Assembly (NCBI GenBank): GCA_015179045.1
Contig: WHUZ01000281.1
Span: 1 to 15,269 of the forward strand
Source of the DNA: Kalaharituber pfeilii
Taxonomy: Eukaryota; Ascomycota; Pezizomycetes; Pezizales; Pezizaceae
Length of the DNA stretch: 15,269 bases
Reading direction: 5' to 3'
The first letter of the stretch is position 1. Each line of letters starts with the position of its first letter. This document shows positions 9,401-15,269 of this stretch, piece by piece. The notes below the pieces were generated by a model. The model saw only the letters and a program-made list of their open reading frames with translations, was not told where the DNA came from and did not search any database. Made by a program: the position numbers and the translations under genes.

Positions 9401-10050
9401 GTGAGAGGGATGAGGATGGGGATAGAGAAGGCGGTCCCAGCACCGGCAAACCTGGTCATCCTGACAGACTCACAGGCAGCAATCGCGGCGGTGAGGAAGG
9501 CGGGGAGATTGGGGAAAGCACGAACCGGAGACCTGAGGAGAGTGGTGGATGCAGTCGCGGAGAGAAGGAAAAAAGGGGGGACGTTAAGCTGATGTGGGTG
9601 AAGGCGCACATCGGTATCGCCGGCAACGAGGCGGCGGACGTCGAAGCGAAGAGGGCGGCGGACAGGGTAGGGAGGTCGGTGGTAACAGAAGGGGGGCTGC
9701 GGCAGAAGTGGAAGCGACTGCGCGCGGCGGAGAGAAAGGAAAGGGGGTACGGGGGGGGCGCAGTGATGGAGTGGAGAAGGGGGGCCGCAACGGCTTTCAC
9801 GAGACTGAGAACGGGAAAGGGGATGGGGAAGGAGTGGGAGGTAAGGATCGGGAAAGCGATGGAGGGGAGCGTATGTGAGTGCGGGGAAAGACAAACGGCG
9901 GACCACCTGGCGTTCAGGTGTGAGGAGGTGGAGTACTTGGAAGGATGGGGAAGGTGGGAGGATATCGATGACAAAAAGTGGATGGTGGAACAGGAGAATG
10001 GGGAGATGGTGAATACGCTGGGAGAGTTTTTCGGTTCGCTGAAGGTGTAG
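6424..10050 (+). pseudogene. LINE ORF2: AP-type endonuclease, RT, RNase H, CCHC knuckle; frameshifted
   Basis: ATG 6424 overlaps the ORF1 stop (ATGGTAG). Endonuclease motifs appear in order across two shifts: CQNVQGG, FVLEAW with its Glu, GDWNAHH (about 6819-6839) and SSDHAAI (about 7046-7066). A basic linker (7118-7672) leads through a 9-G run into RT (7632 to about 8680). RT holds SAPGPDGISYKLL, WRPINLINC, DVRGGFNN, GVPQGSPLSPVIFLI, the catalytic YVDD (8409-8420) and VKWLGVIFDS. After a shift come the thumb piece MYTGMIRAV (8742) and IAGVESAETALDAAQARF (8904). RNase H has VYTDGS near 9288, TDSQAAIAAV near 9466 and WVKAHIGIAGNEAAD near 9595. The knuckle CECGERQTADHLAFRC is near 9874. It ends at 10048-10050. 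All catalytic motifs remain visible, so decay is mostly by indels. Confidence 0.9.
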
Positions 10051-10289
10051 GGGGAGGGGGCGAATTTCCGTTTGTTAGTAGGTGGCGGGGGAAGAAAGAT
10101 GTAGCTATTTTTAAAGTGCCTCGGGGAAGTGGGGCGGGGAGGGGTTGATGTTTTCGTTTGTAGAGATGGCGGTGGAAGATTCAGGTAGAAAAGCCTGCCT
10201 CCGGGCTTTGAGGGTCTAGACCCAGGGGCCCTGCCATGGCGAACAGCTACAAGCGGGGTCATGTGATAAAAAAAAAAAAAAAAAAAAAA
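10051..10289 (+). other. 3' UTR and poly(A) of LINE copy 2
   Basis: Non-coding, with gcctgcctccgggctttgag at 10195-10214 and a self-complementary gggtctagaccc (10212-10223), then ccctgccatggc, ctacaagcggggtcatgtgat and 22 A. It matches the end of LINE copy 1. The end probably folds as the RT recognition hairpin (inference). Confidence 0.8.
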
Positions 10290-10439
10290 CTCCTGGTTTG
10301 AGACTGCAAACGCATATTGAAAGCATGGAGCCTAAGGTGAGGAGTTCGTATAGAGATAGGCCTTCGCACAAAGATATGCAAGACAGATATCGTTGAGTAT
10401 TTTGAACGGGGAGTCGAACAGAGATACCTTATATGTATG

Positions 10440-10472
<33 letters not shown>

Positions 10473-10629
10473 ATCGCGTAGCCCATTGATCGCTGTTCGC
10501 TATGGCAGGGCATATACATGAATGTAGATATACGAAAGAACAACAACACAAAAGTAATATAAGCGCCGGGCTACACAACAGGCACCCGATTTGAAACGTA
10601 TAACTGCACCATGGAGGACACCGGAAGTA
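10290..10629. other. Unresolved 340-bp segment between two LINEs; possible old LTR remains
   Basis: No gene is recognised. The stretch 10387-10439 resembles 10827-10884 in the putative LTR to the right (shared gttgagt, attgaacg, gagtcg, and an AT-rich TATA-like word). It may therefore be a diverged LTR end on the minus strand. A 71-bp LINE tail is inserted at 10440-10510. The rest (10521-10629) shows nothing I recognise. Confidence 0.4.
10440..10510 (-). mobile_element. Short 5'-truncated LINE 3' tail, related to LINE copies 1 and 2
   Basis: On the minus strand it reads ccctgccatagcgaacagc, then about 27 bases and a run of 27 to 28 A. The first 19 bases match the 3' end of LINE copy 2 (about 10230-10248) with one change. 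Flanking words tatatgtatg (10430-10439) and catatacatg (10511-10520) match except for three transitions and may be its decayed target duplication. The exact inner edge is uncertain. Confidence 0.65.
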
Positions 10630-10645
10630 ATTTTTTTTTTTTTTT

Positions 10646-10763
10646 AATATCCTTACTCGCATGCGGCCTAAGGCTATGGCGAGGTTAAGTACAAAATACG
10701 AAATAAGGAAATGTAAAATAAGGAGATAGGTGCAGAATAATTCGATCTTCTCCCGGCTGCACC
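10646..10763 (-). other. 3' UTR end of LINE-B with conserved tail hairpin
   Basis: The last bases before the poly(A) (10651-10684, minus) read ctcgccatagccttaggccgcatgcgagtaagg. The word tcgcc-tagcct, a short loop and aggc recurs in all three copies of this tail in the window and can fold into a small stem. Confidence 0.75.
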
Positions 10764-10768
10764 CTTCC
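10764..10768. repeat. Target-site duplication of the putative solo LTR (cttcc), copy 1
   Basis: cttcc recurs at 11139-11143 on the other side of the candidate LTR. Five base pairs is usual for Ty3/gypsy insertions, but so short a match is weak alone. Confidence 0.5.
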
Positions 10769-11138
10769 TATACGAGCGGGAGGTTTGCGAGGGCTGCTTT
10801 GTCACGGTGAGGCTATAGAAGTATAGAGATACTGTTGAGTCTATTGAACGTAGAGTCGCAAGAACAGCAGGTTTATATACATGAGAAAGCATAGCATAAC
10901 GTGACTTGTGAACCATGACTGAATAGGAAATTATCAGGAAGATATCATATCAGGAAAGGTGAGAAAGGCACGGGATGCGTGGCTTGCAAAGAGAACGCCG
11001 TGGCGTAAGCCACATAAAAGCTGCGTTGTGGCGTATTCATACATAATCCAATAACGAGGTTAAATGCATGAGTGGAACGACAAAATAACAGAGAACAATA
11101 ATAATAGCAACAGGTGGCAACGGATGTGATGTTCGACA
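10769..11138 (-). mobile_element. Probable solo LTR (Ty3/gypsy type) in the LINE-B 3' UTR
   Basis: A 370-bp non-coding block that on the minus strand begins TGTCGAAC and ends TCGTATA, flanked by cttcc on both sides. Removing it rejoins two stretches that read as ordinary LINE-B 3' UTR. It holds a TATA-like gtatataaac (minus; 10871-10880), followed by a pyrimidine/CAA-rich segment (ttcaatagactcaacag), as in the R-U5 region of fungal gypsy LTRs. TG...TA ends could be TG...CA with one C-to-T change. No internal region or second LTR is seen, so it would be a recombination remnant. It is not certain, and its family link to the gypsy copy on the left is unknown. Confidence 0.55.
10871..10880 (-). 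promoter_or_regulatory. TATA-like box in the putative LTR
   Basis: gtatataaac on the minus strand, placed as a core promoter would be in the candidate LTR. Motif match only. Confidence 0.35.
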
Positions 11139-11143
11139 CTTCC
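11139..11143. repeat. Target-site duplication of the putative solo LTR (cttcc), copy 2
   Basis: Matches 10764-10768. Confidence 0.5.
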
Positions 11144-11369
11144 GAATATAAAATAGAAAATGAATGGCTGTTATTGTCCAGCCAATCTACAATGTCTGCC
11201 AGTGCGTCTTTGTCCGTGGTCTGAGGAAGTCTGCTTCTCCCGCCGGCCATTTCTTCTTCCAGGTTTTGCACCGGGTTAGTACATGGGAGGTGGTCTCCTC
11301 CTCTTCGCCGCACCACCGGCACTTCGGGCTTTCTACTTTGCCTATTGTATACCCCACTGTCTTAGGCGC
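11144..11369 (-). pseudogene. LINE-B ORF2 C-terminus with CCHC knuckle
   Basis: On the minus strand from 11369 the frame reads APKTVGYTIGKVESPKCRWC, followed by GEEEETTSHVLTRC. This gives the C-x2-C-x8-H-x4-C knuckle found at the end of Tad1-like ORF2. A few dozen residues later the frame is lost near 11190 (two frames compete, one reading DKDALADIVDWLDN) and coding ends. It is the direct continuation of the piece at 14150-15269 across the MULE. Confidence 0.82.
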
Positions 11370-11379
11370 GCCCTTGCCC
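11370..11379. repeat. Left target-site duplication of the MULE (gcccttgccc)
   Basis: Exact 10-bp match to 14140-14149, immediately outside the 103-bp TIRs. MULEs usually make 8-10 bp duplications. Confidence 0.95.
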
Positions 11380-11482
11380 GGAATGTCTCTGTCCAGTCAC
11401 TTTCTGACTGGACAGAAGCCGGGATAAGTGACGCTAAACTATATATATATCTAAAGCAACCGCTAAGCTACTAGTACGTACA
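11380..11482. repeat. Left TIR of the MULE
   Basis: Begins ggaatgtctctg and ends ctagtacgtaca. It is the inverse complement of 14037-14139 with three transition differences. It holds an 11-bp inverted repeat (11389-11399 with 11405-11415) and a TA-rich stretch. Confidence 0.95.
11389..11415. repeat. Perfect 11-bp hairpin inside the left MULE TIR
   Basis: ctgtccagtca, loop ctttc, tgactggacag. The same hairpin is kept in the right TIR (14104-14130). Confidence 0.9.
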
Positions 11483-11680
11483 ACCAGCGGCAGTATTGGT
11501 AAGTCAAGTTGATACCTAATGTAGAGGTTATCAGTTAATTTATTGAGCTCGAGTTAGCATCGCCGCCTAGGCTGCAAATGGGAGGTATATATATCACTAA
11601 AGAAGGCTAGAAAACTCGACGATGGCAGCACGCAAAAAGAGTGGCTACTTGGAGTAAACGAACTCAATCATACTCATGAG
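11483..11680 (+). other. MULE 5' leader between TIR and transposase
   Basis: About 200 AT-rich bases. A short open frame starting ATG 11622 stops after about a dozen codons. A TATA-like ggtatatatatcac lies near 11583-11596. It presumably holds the promoter, but nothing is decisive. Confidence 0.4.
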
Positions 11681-12669
11681 ATGGCTGAAAATCCCTTCGA
11701 ATATCCTGAGCATTTGGTATTCGACCAAGACTACGAAAAGATCCTTGCAGAAGCTCGCCGTCTTAAGGAAGCAGGTGTTAGCCACACACAAGCCAACAAT
11801 ATCCTACTTGCCCCAATTGGACGAAAGGCCTACTACAACAATAGCAACCAACGTAAGCCAGTGACTGATAGCTCATCACAAACCATAGTACGCATCTTTC
11901 AGTTACTAGAGAATGCGAATATGCATTGTATGCCACGCTATACAATAGTTCAGCAAGAACCTGAGATACACCGCCTTGATGCCTATTCTTTACATCCAAC
12001 AGCCAAATTCATCGAGCGAAACGCTTTGCATCTGGGTTTATAATGGAGTTAGATGCTACATTTCGTACTAATAAACATAAGATGCCTCTTCTGTCAGTTG
12101 TCGGAGTTACAAATTCCGGAGCTACATTTCTTATTGCATTATGCTTTATTCGTAGTGAGAATACTACTGATATTGAGCATGCATTAAAGGCTATGCAGCA
12201 ACTAATTTGGAATGACTGCAAGCCACCAAGCGTATGCTTAACAGATCAAGGGCTAGCTCTACAAACTGCAGTTGCAAATATTCATCTCGAGATGAAGCAT
12301 CAGCTCTGTACATGGCATGTGTTTCAAAATATCTGGACCCGAATCTGTACAGTACGTAAGGGAATATCTGAGGTCAACAATGAAGAGACTTTGAAGATTG
12401 TTCGTCAGCGTATTTGGGCTTGGATACAGTGCATATCTTCGGAGACTTTCGAAAAAGTATTCAATGATATGCAAGAAGTTTTACTACCTGTGGAGCGTCA
12501 ATATATTGAGGAGTGTTGGCTTCCTAAAACGCATCAAGTGCTTCAAATTCATACCCGCAACTATAGAAACCTTGGATGCTATAGTACACAGCGTGCAGAA
12601 GGACTTCATCCTGCAATCAAGGCATTTTTAGATCCAAGGCATAATCTCGATGAAGCCATTCATCATCTA

Positions 12670-12721
12670 GTAAGTAGTTCTTCTATTTTATACTATGAGC
12701 ATGACTAATATATATTAAAAG
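12670..12721 (+). other. Candidate 52-nt intron in the MULE transposase
   Basis: Donor GTAAGT, branch-like gactaata near 12701-12708, acceptor AAAAG. Splicing avoids the stop near 12708 and continues as VRYFDKVSDDTLF after HHL. The size is typical of filamentous ascomycete introns. Confidence 0.6.
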
Positions 12722-13488
12722 GTACGTTACTTTGATAAGGTCAGCGATGATACCTTATTTGTTGAGAAACCGTAGTCGGCTTAAACGTCACTTGCCACTT
12801 CATTTAGATGGTACTGGTATTGGAGCATTTTCACAGTTACAGGGACAGGTTACACTGTATTGCATCGACATACTAAAGCATGAATGGCAAGTTGCATCAT
12901 CTCCTAGAAGCTTCAGATTCTGCCAGAGATATGGGAAATATTGCATGTACCACATGCTCAATTATTCTCCAATATGCTATTCCTTGTCACCATTTTCTAC
13001 GTACATTTTATCTTCTTGAAGAGTCAATACCACTATCGCTAATCCATCCTCGTTGGCATCTTGACAAGTCAGCGTGGGACCCTCATCAACAATGGACTAT
13101 GACGCTTGATACCACCAAGGCTTCATTACCTGCACCACTGGTGACACCTAACCTTCTTCCTGATATTCCAGGCCGGCATAGCTTCGTTCAGACAGCATAC
13201 AATCTTGAGAGCCATTTTGCCGCCCAACCTGCTTATCTAGCAGCACATCAAGTCCGAGAGTTTCAACATACAGTCCAAGAGCTACAAAATCGTTGGAAAA
13301 CTAGGAGTTTTCCAACTACTATTTTACCTTCTCCAGAACCAAGCTTTCGGACACAGTTTCGAACAGCATCTGGCACACCAACCTCACGTAATCCAAAACG
13401 CATTAATTCAGCTCGTGGGCCTACTGGTGCTGAGGTGGCTGAAGCAGAATTAGCTAAACGTCGAGCTATTCAAGAGCGCGATAATATT

Positions 13489-13612
13489 GCTGACAATCAT
13501 ACTCAGGATATTATCGTACTGCACTCACGTAAAAAGGTGGTGAAGCGCTGGAGATACCAGAGTACGATGATGCAGACAATCACACTCAGGATGTTATTGT
13601 TCTACACTCACG
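13489..13612 (+). repeat. Duplicated 41-42 bp coding unit in the MULE C-terminus
   Basis: gctgacaatcatactcagga (from about 13489 to 13529) recurs as gcagacaatcacactcagga (from 13572 to 13612), about 82 bases apart. The units encode the peptides DNHTQDIIVLHSRK and DNHTQDVIVLHSRR, in different frames because of a one-base slip near 13540. Confidence 0.85.
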
Positions 13613-13620
13613 CAGGACCT
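13608..13620. repeat. Target-site duplication of the LINE-B tail in the MULE, left copy
   Basis: tcacgcaggacct is repeated exactly at 13982-13994, after the poly(A). Confidence 0.95.
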
Positions 13621-13832
13621 ACGACAGTGGAGACACAAGATAGGGAAAGAGACTTCTCCCGAGTGCAGGTGGTGAAGAGACTATGAAAATTTTGCGCACA
13701 TCATGGGGGGTGCGAGGTGTGGAGGAGAGACTACCGAGAGGAGAGGAGGGACTAAGGGGGCCGATAAGGGATGAGGGGGTTAGGGGGGGAGAAATGACGC
13801 TGGCGGAGGTGATGGACTGGGCGGCAGAGTAG
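13621..13832 (+). pseudogene. C-terminal codons of LINE-B-type ORF2
   Basis: The frame in phase with 13644-13832 (clear from ATG 13683) reads MKILRTSWG, then EEGLRGPIRDEG and EMTLAEVMDWAAE before TAG 13830-13832. This acidic, Arg-rich end lies just before the 3' UTR, where ORF2 should stop. Upstream sequence in the same frame (LLPSAGGEET) also looks like the run-up to that end. There are no catalytic parts. Assignment to LINE-B rests on the shared tail, not on protein motifs. Confidence 0.6.
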
Positions 13833-13981
13833 ACGGAGTGGTGCAGGACACGCTCGATGTTGCGACGTTGTTTTTTACTTTTTCTGTGATGTTATACTCT
13901 GTTTATTCGTTGTTATGTATTTAAATCCTCGCCATAGCCTACAAGGCGGCATGCGAGTAATGACATAAAAAAAAAAAAAAA
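13621..13981 (+). mobile_element. 5'-truncated LINE-B 3' fragment inserted in the MULE gene
   Basis: A 361-bp insert ending in 15 A (13967-13981) and bracketed by the 13-bp duplication tcacgcaggacct. Its last unique bases (13929-13962) match the ends of LINE-B at 10651-10684 and of the 58-bp insert at 554-587. It carries the last codons of ORF2 and a 3' UTR. It is younger than the MULE, which is younger than the full LINE-B copy. Confidence 0.93.
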
Positions 13982-13994
13982 TCACGCAGGACCT
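13982..13994. repeat. Target-site duplication of the LINE-B tail in the MULE, right copy
   Basis: Exact copy of 13608-13620. It continues into the original transposase end and stop (14000-14002). Confidence 0.95.
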
Positions 13995-14036
13995 TGGAAT
14001 AAGTGGATCGATGTAGGCATGGGATGTGGACATGGT

Positions 14037-14139
14037 TGTATGTACTAGTAGCTTAGCGGTCGCTTTAGATATATATATAGTTTAGCGTCACTTATCCCGG
14101 CTTCTGTCCAGTCAGAAAGTGACTGGACAGGGACATTCC
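14037..14139. repeat. Right TIR of the MULE
   Basis: Inverse complement of 11380-11482 with three transitions. It keeps the 11-bp hairpin at 14104-14114 and 14120-14130. Confidence 0.95.
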
Positions 14140-14149
14140 GCCCTTGCCC
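14140..14149. repeat. Right target-site duplication of the MULE (gcccttgccc)
   Basis: Exact match to 11370-11379. LINE-B sequence resumes directly after it. Confidence 0.95.
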
Positions 14150-15269
14150 CCCAATATGCCTGCGAGTATCGAGACCCTTCGTCCAGGCGTTATAGTGGTC
14201 TGTAGTTGAGGTCCAGTCTATTCCTCTCCGCGGCCCTCCAAGCTCTGCTTAACTGTTTTGTGGCCGCTTCGGTGACTGTCTCGTCTTGGTATTGAAGGTG
14301 GATGCCGATTTTGGCGGCTTTATCTGCTTCCGTGTTTCCTTTGACTCCTTGTGGCCTTTTACCCACAGTACTGCCACGTTCAGGTTGCCTCTTCTGGTTC
14401 TCGCCTCCCATCTTTCCCTGACCAGCTGAGATGCTCCTTCGTGTGTGGGTTCTCCATTGGCTATCTTCTGGAGTTTGGAGATGGCTACTTTCGAGCCAGT
14501 TATTATCAGAAGTTCTCCTTCCTGGTAGTCTAGCGCCTCACCCATGGCTTATTAGTTCCGCATCGTTGACTGTGCCTTGTGTGCCCAAGTATTGGAATTT
14601 CGGGACCCGTTGCCGAATGAGCCAGATCGGTGATGTTGCCATACGGCTGCCATCGGTATAGAAGCTTGTTCCATCCTTCCTCTTTGGCGTCTGCGATGAC
14701 CTTTTCCCATTCTTCCTTGTCGGCGTCTGCTGGAGGGGTGGGTAGTGTGGCTAGGGAGGGCAGGTCTGTAGTTCAACGTCCCTCTCAAGTATCTGCAATC
14801 CTGGGTCTCCTCCCTCAGTTGTTCATTGTAGAACATAGGGCTTGCACTCTACCCGCCTCCGTTCTCCTTCTGTGAATGTTTTATTGACTCCAGTTGCGAG
14901 TCCTCCGCCAGGTCCGTCTCGTATCCCATGGTGCTCCCGTGATTTCTCGGCCTACCGTGTACTGCCACTTTTCGAGATCTCTGGTTTTGGAGTTTCCGGG
15001 GCCCTCTTGCATATTCTTTCCATGCCCAACAGCCCCATGTGGTGATGGTGCGGGCAGCGCTGGTGTACAGCTGGTGTTTCTTGTCGAGGATAGTTGTGTT
15101 AATCTTGACGCCACATTCCATGCTGCCTTGCCGAGCTGTAGACGTCTCCTGTGGTTGGTGATATTTCAATCCCCAGTCTATTGTCAGTCCTGTTGGTCTA
15201 TATGCTGGGCCCTTGACCCTATAATTAGTGTCTCTGATTTGTTGGGGGTCTATCTTCATAGCTCTCTGC
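14150..15269 (-). pseudogene. LINE-B ORF2: RT thumb and RNase H, frameshifted
   Basis: Read right to left. A C-terminal RT region (about 15259-14900) holds ILDKKHQLYTSAARTITTWG, then CWAWKEYARG, then in a second frame QYTVGREITGAPWDTRR. After a linker, RNase H starts with FYTDGSRMA (about 14665) and TVNDAEL (catalytic Glu). A shift then gives LLIITGSKVAISKL, where the Asp of the usual TDS is Gly. Another shift gives WVKGHKGVKGNTEADKAAK-type sequence (about 14354-14300) with the RNase H His and last Asp. ILGGKGAPKTV then crosses the MULE insertion point. The YxDD box must lie beyond 15269. Several frameshifts and one changed active-site residue mean it is dead. Confidence 0.85.

Larger units (their letters stand above)
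4683..10289 (+). mobile_element. Near full-length Tad1-like LINE (copy 2, GC-rich family)
   Basis: A 5.6-kb non-LTR retrotransposon with ORF1 (coiled coil, RNA-binding region, CCHC knuckle), an overlapping ORF2 (endonuclease, RT, RNase H, CCHC knuckle), a 3' UTR and 22 A (10268-10289). This domain order is that of the fungal Tad1 clade. The + strand is strikingly G- and purine-rich. The left edge is uncertain (about 4683-4700): actcttg at 4676-4682 and actcctg at 10289-10295 could be a 7-bp target duplication with one transition, but this is weak. There is no obvious long 5' UTR, so it may be slightly 5'-truncated. Frameshifts disable both ORFs. Confidence 0.9.
11681..14002 (+). pseudogene. 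MULE transposase (DDE plus CCH zinc finger), broken and split by a LINE tail
   Basis: ATG 11681 starts an N-terminal region to about 12040 (MAENPFEYPEHLVF; the usual MULE N-terminal part). A one-base shift near 12042 leads into the DDE core: LDATFRTNKHKMPLL (first Asp), CLTDQGLAL (second Asp), LCTWHVFQNI, and CYSTQRAEGLHPAIK (Glu). This is the FAR1/MULE pattern. A GTAAGT...AG segment at 12670-12721 looks like an intron. Two more shifts (about 12775 and 12900) lead to CTTCSIILQYAIPCHHF, the SWIM-like C-C-C-H finger, then a long Pro/Ser/Arg-rich tail. A LINE-B tail (13621-13981) interrupts the last codons, and the original stop is the taa at 14000-14002. It would cut and paste MULE ends. It is inactive unless some shifts are introns or errors. 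Confidence 0.85.
11380..14139 (+). mobile_element. MULE (Mutator-like) DNA transposon with 103-bp TIRs
   Basis: The ends are 103-bp inverted repeats (11380-11482 and 14037-14139) that differ at three sites, all transitions. They are bracketed by a perfect 10-bp duplication. Inside is one transposase gene on +. Total length is 2760 bp, or about 2.39 kb once the 361-bp LINE-B tail and its duplicated target are discounted. Nearly identical TIRs suggest it arrived recently relative to the host LINE, yet its gene already shows breaks. Each TIR carries its own hairpin near the outer end. It sits in ORF2 of the minus-strand LINE-B. Confidence 0.95.
10631..15269 (-). mobile_element. Second Tad1-like LINE (LINE-B), interrupted, running off the right edge
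   Basis: The minus strand carries an ORF2 with RT thumb, RNase H and C-terminal CCHC knuckle, then a 3' UTR and a poly(A) (T run 10631-10645). It is split by a MULE at 11380-14139 with a 10-bp duplication. Across that gap the reading frame ILGGKGAPKTVGYTIGK resumes and leads to the knuckle, which proves the two halves were one element. Its 3' end (10651-10684) matches the tails at 554-587 and 13929-13962, so this is a second family, distinct from copies 1 and 2. Its 5' part lies beyond 15269. Confidence 0.88.

Noticed and set aside
8896..9906. Long minus-strand open frame opposite RT thumb and RNase H
   Set aside because: Same antisense effect of G-rich coding. Its + strand partner has TDGS, TDSQAA and the CCHC knuckle.
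10300..10395. Short open frame reading LQTHIESMEPKVRSSYR as gypsy continuation after the LINE
   Set aside because: Open for only about 30 codons, no integrase-like motif, and no frame link to 4680.
10405..10425. tRNA-like B box (gttcgactcc on minus), a possible SINE or tRNA
   Set aside because: No A box at proper distance and no cloverleaf can be drawn. The word lies in the LTR-like repeat.
1..15269. A host gene or novel defence or metabolic system among the elements
   Set aside because: Nearly every stretch that looks coding is assigned to RT, endonuclease, RNase H, protease, ORF1 or transposase. The remaining gaps are short and non-coding.

Overview
This window is a nest of transposable elements. 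I find no ordinary host gene. The families point to the genome of a filamentous fungus, most likely an ascomycete (Pezizomycotina). They are APE-type LINEs of Tad1 style (ORF1 with a CCHC knuckle; ORF2 with endonuclease, RT, RNase H and a C-terminal CCHC knuckle), a Ty3/gypsy polyprotein, a short hAT-like element, and a MULE with an intron-like gap in its transposase. The species cannot be named from the sequence alone. Nearly all coding regions are broken, so this is probably TE-rich, gene-poor DNA.

Left half (1-10289): a decayed AT-rich Ty3/gypsy polyprotein on + (protease and linker at 1-515, RT and RNase H at 3108 to about 4695) is split by a non-autonomous hAT-like element (524-3099). 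That element has 17-bp TIRs, an 8-bp target duplication (tgatatag) and arms full of GAGCTCGAGC words. It was itself hit twice: by a 58-bp LINE tail (530-587, minus) at its left end, and by a 2.1-kb 5'-truncated Tad1-like LINE (746-2828, plus; LINE copy 1). The end of the gypsy remnant abuts a near full-length Tad1-like LINE of the same GC-rich, purine-rich family (about 4683-10289, plus; LINE copy 2). Both of its ORFs are present but frameshifted.

Right half (10290-15269): after 340 bases of unresolved sequence that hold another LINE tail, a second Tad1-like LINE family (LINE-B) lies on the minus strand. Its poly(A) end is at 10631-10645 and its 5' part runs off the right edge. A probable solo LTR (10769-11138) sits in its 3' UTR. 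A MULE DNA transposon (11380-14139) sits in its ORF2. The MULE has 103-bp TIRs and a perfect 10-bp target duplication, and encodes a DDE and zinc-finger transposase. The last codons of that transposase were hit by a 361-bp LINE-B 3' fragment (13621-13981).

The insertion order can be read from who interrupts whom: gypsy, then hAT-like element, then LINE copy 1 and the 58-bp tail; and LINE-B, then MULE, then LINE-B tail. LINE-B was therefore active before and after the MULE arrived. Decay differs by family. The gypsy copy shows stops and active-site changes that fit C-to-T / G-to-A transitions. The LINEs are broken mainly by frameshifts, several of them at or near long G runs.
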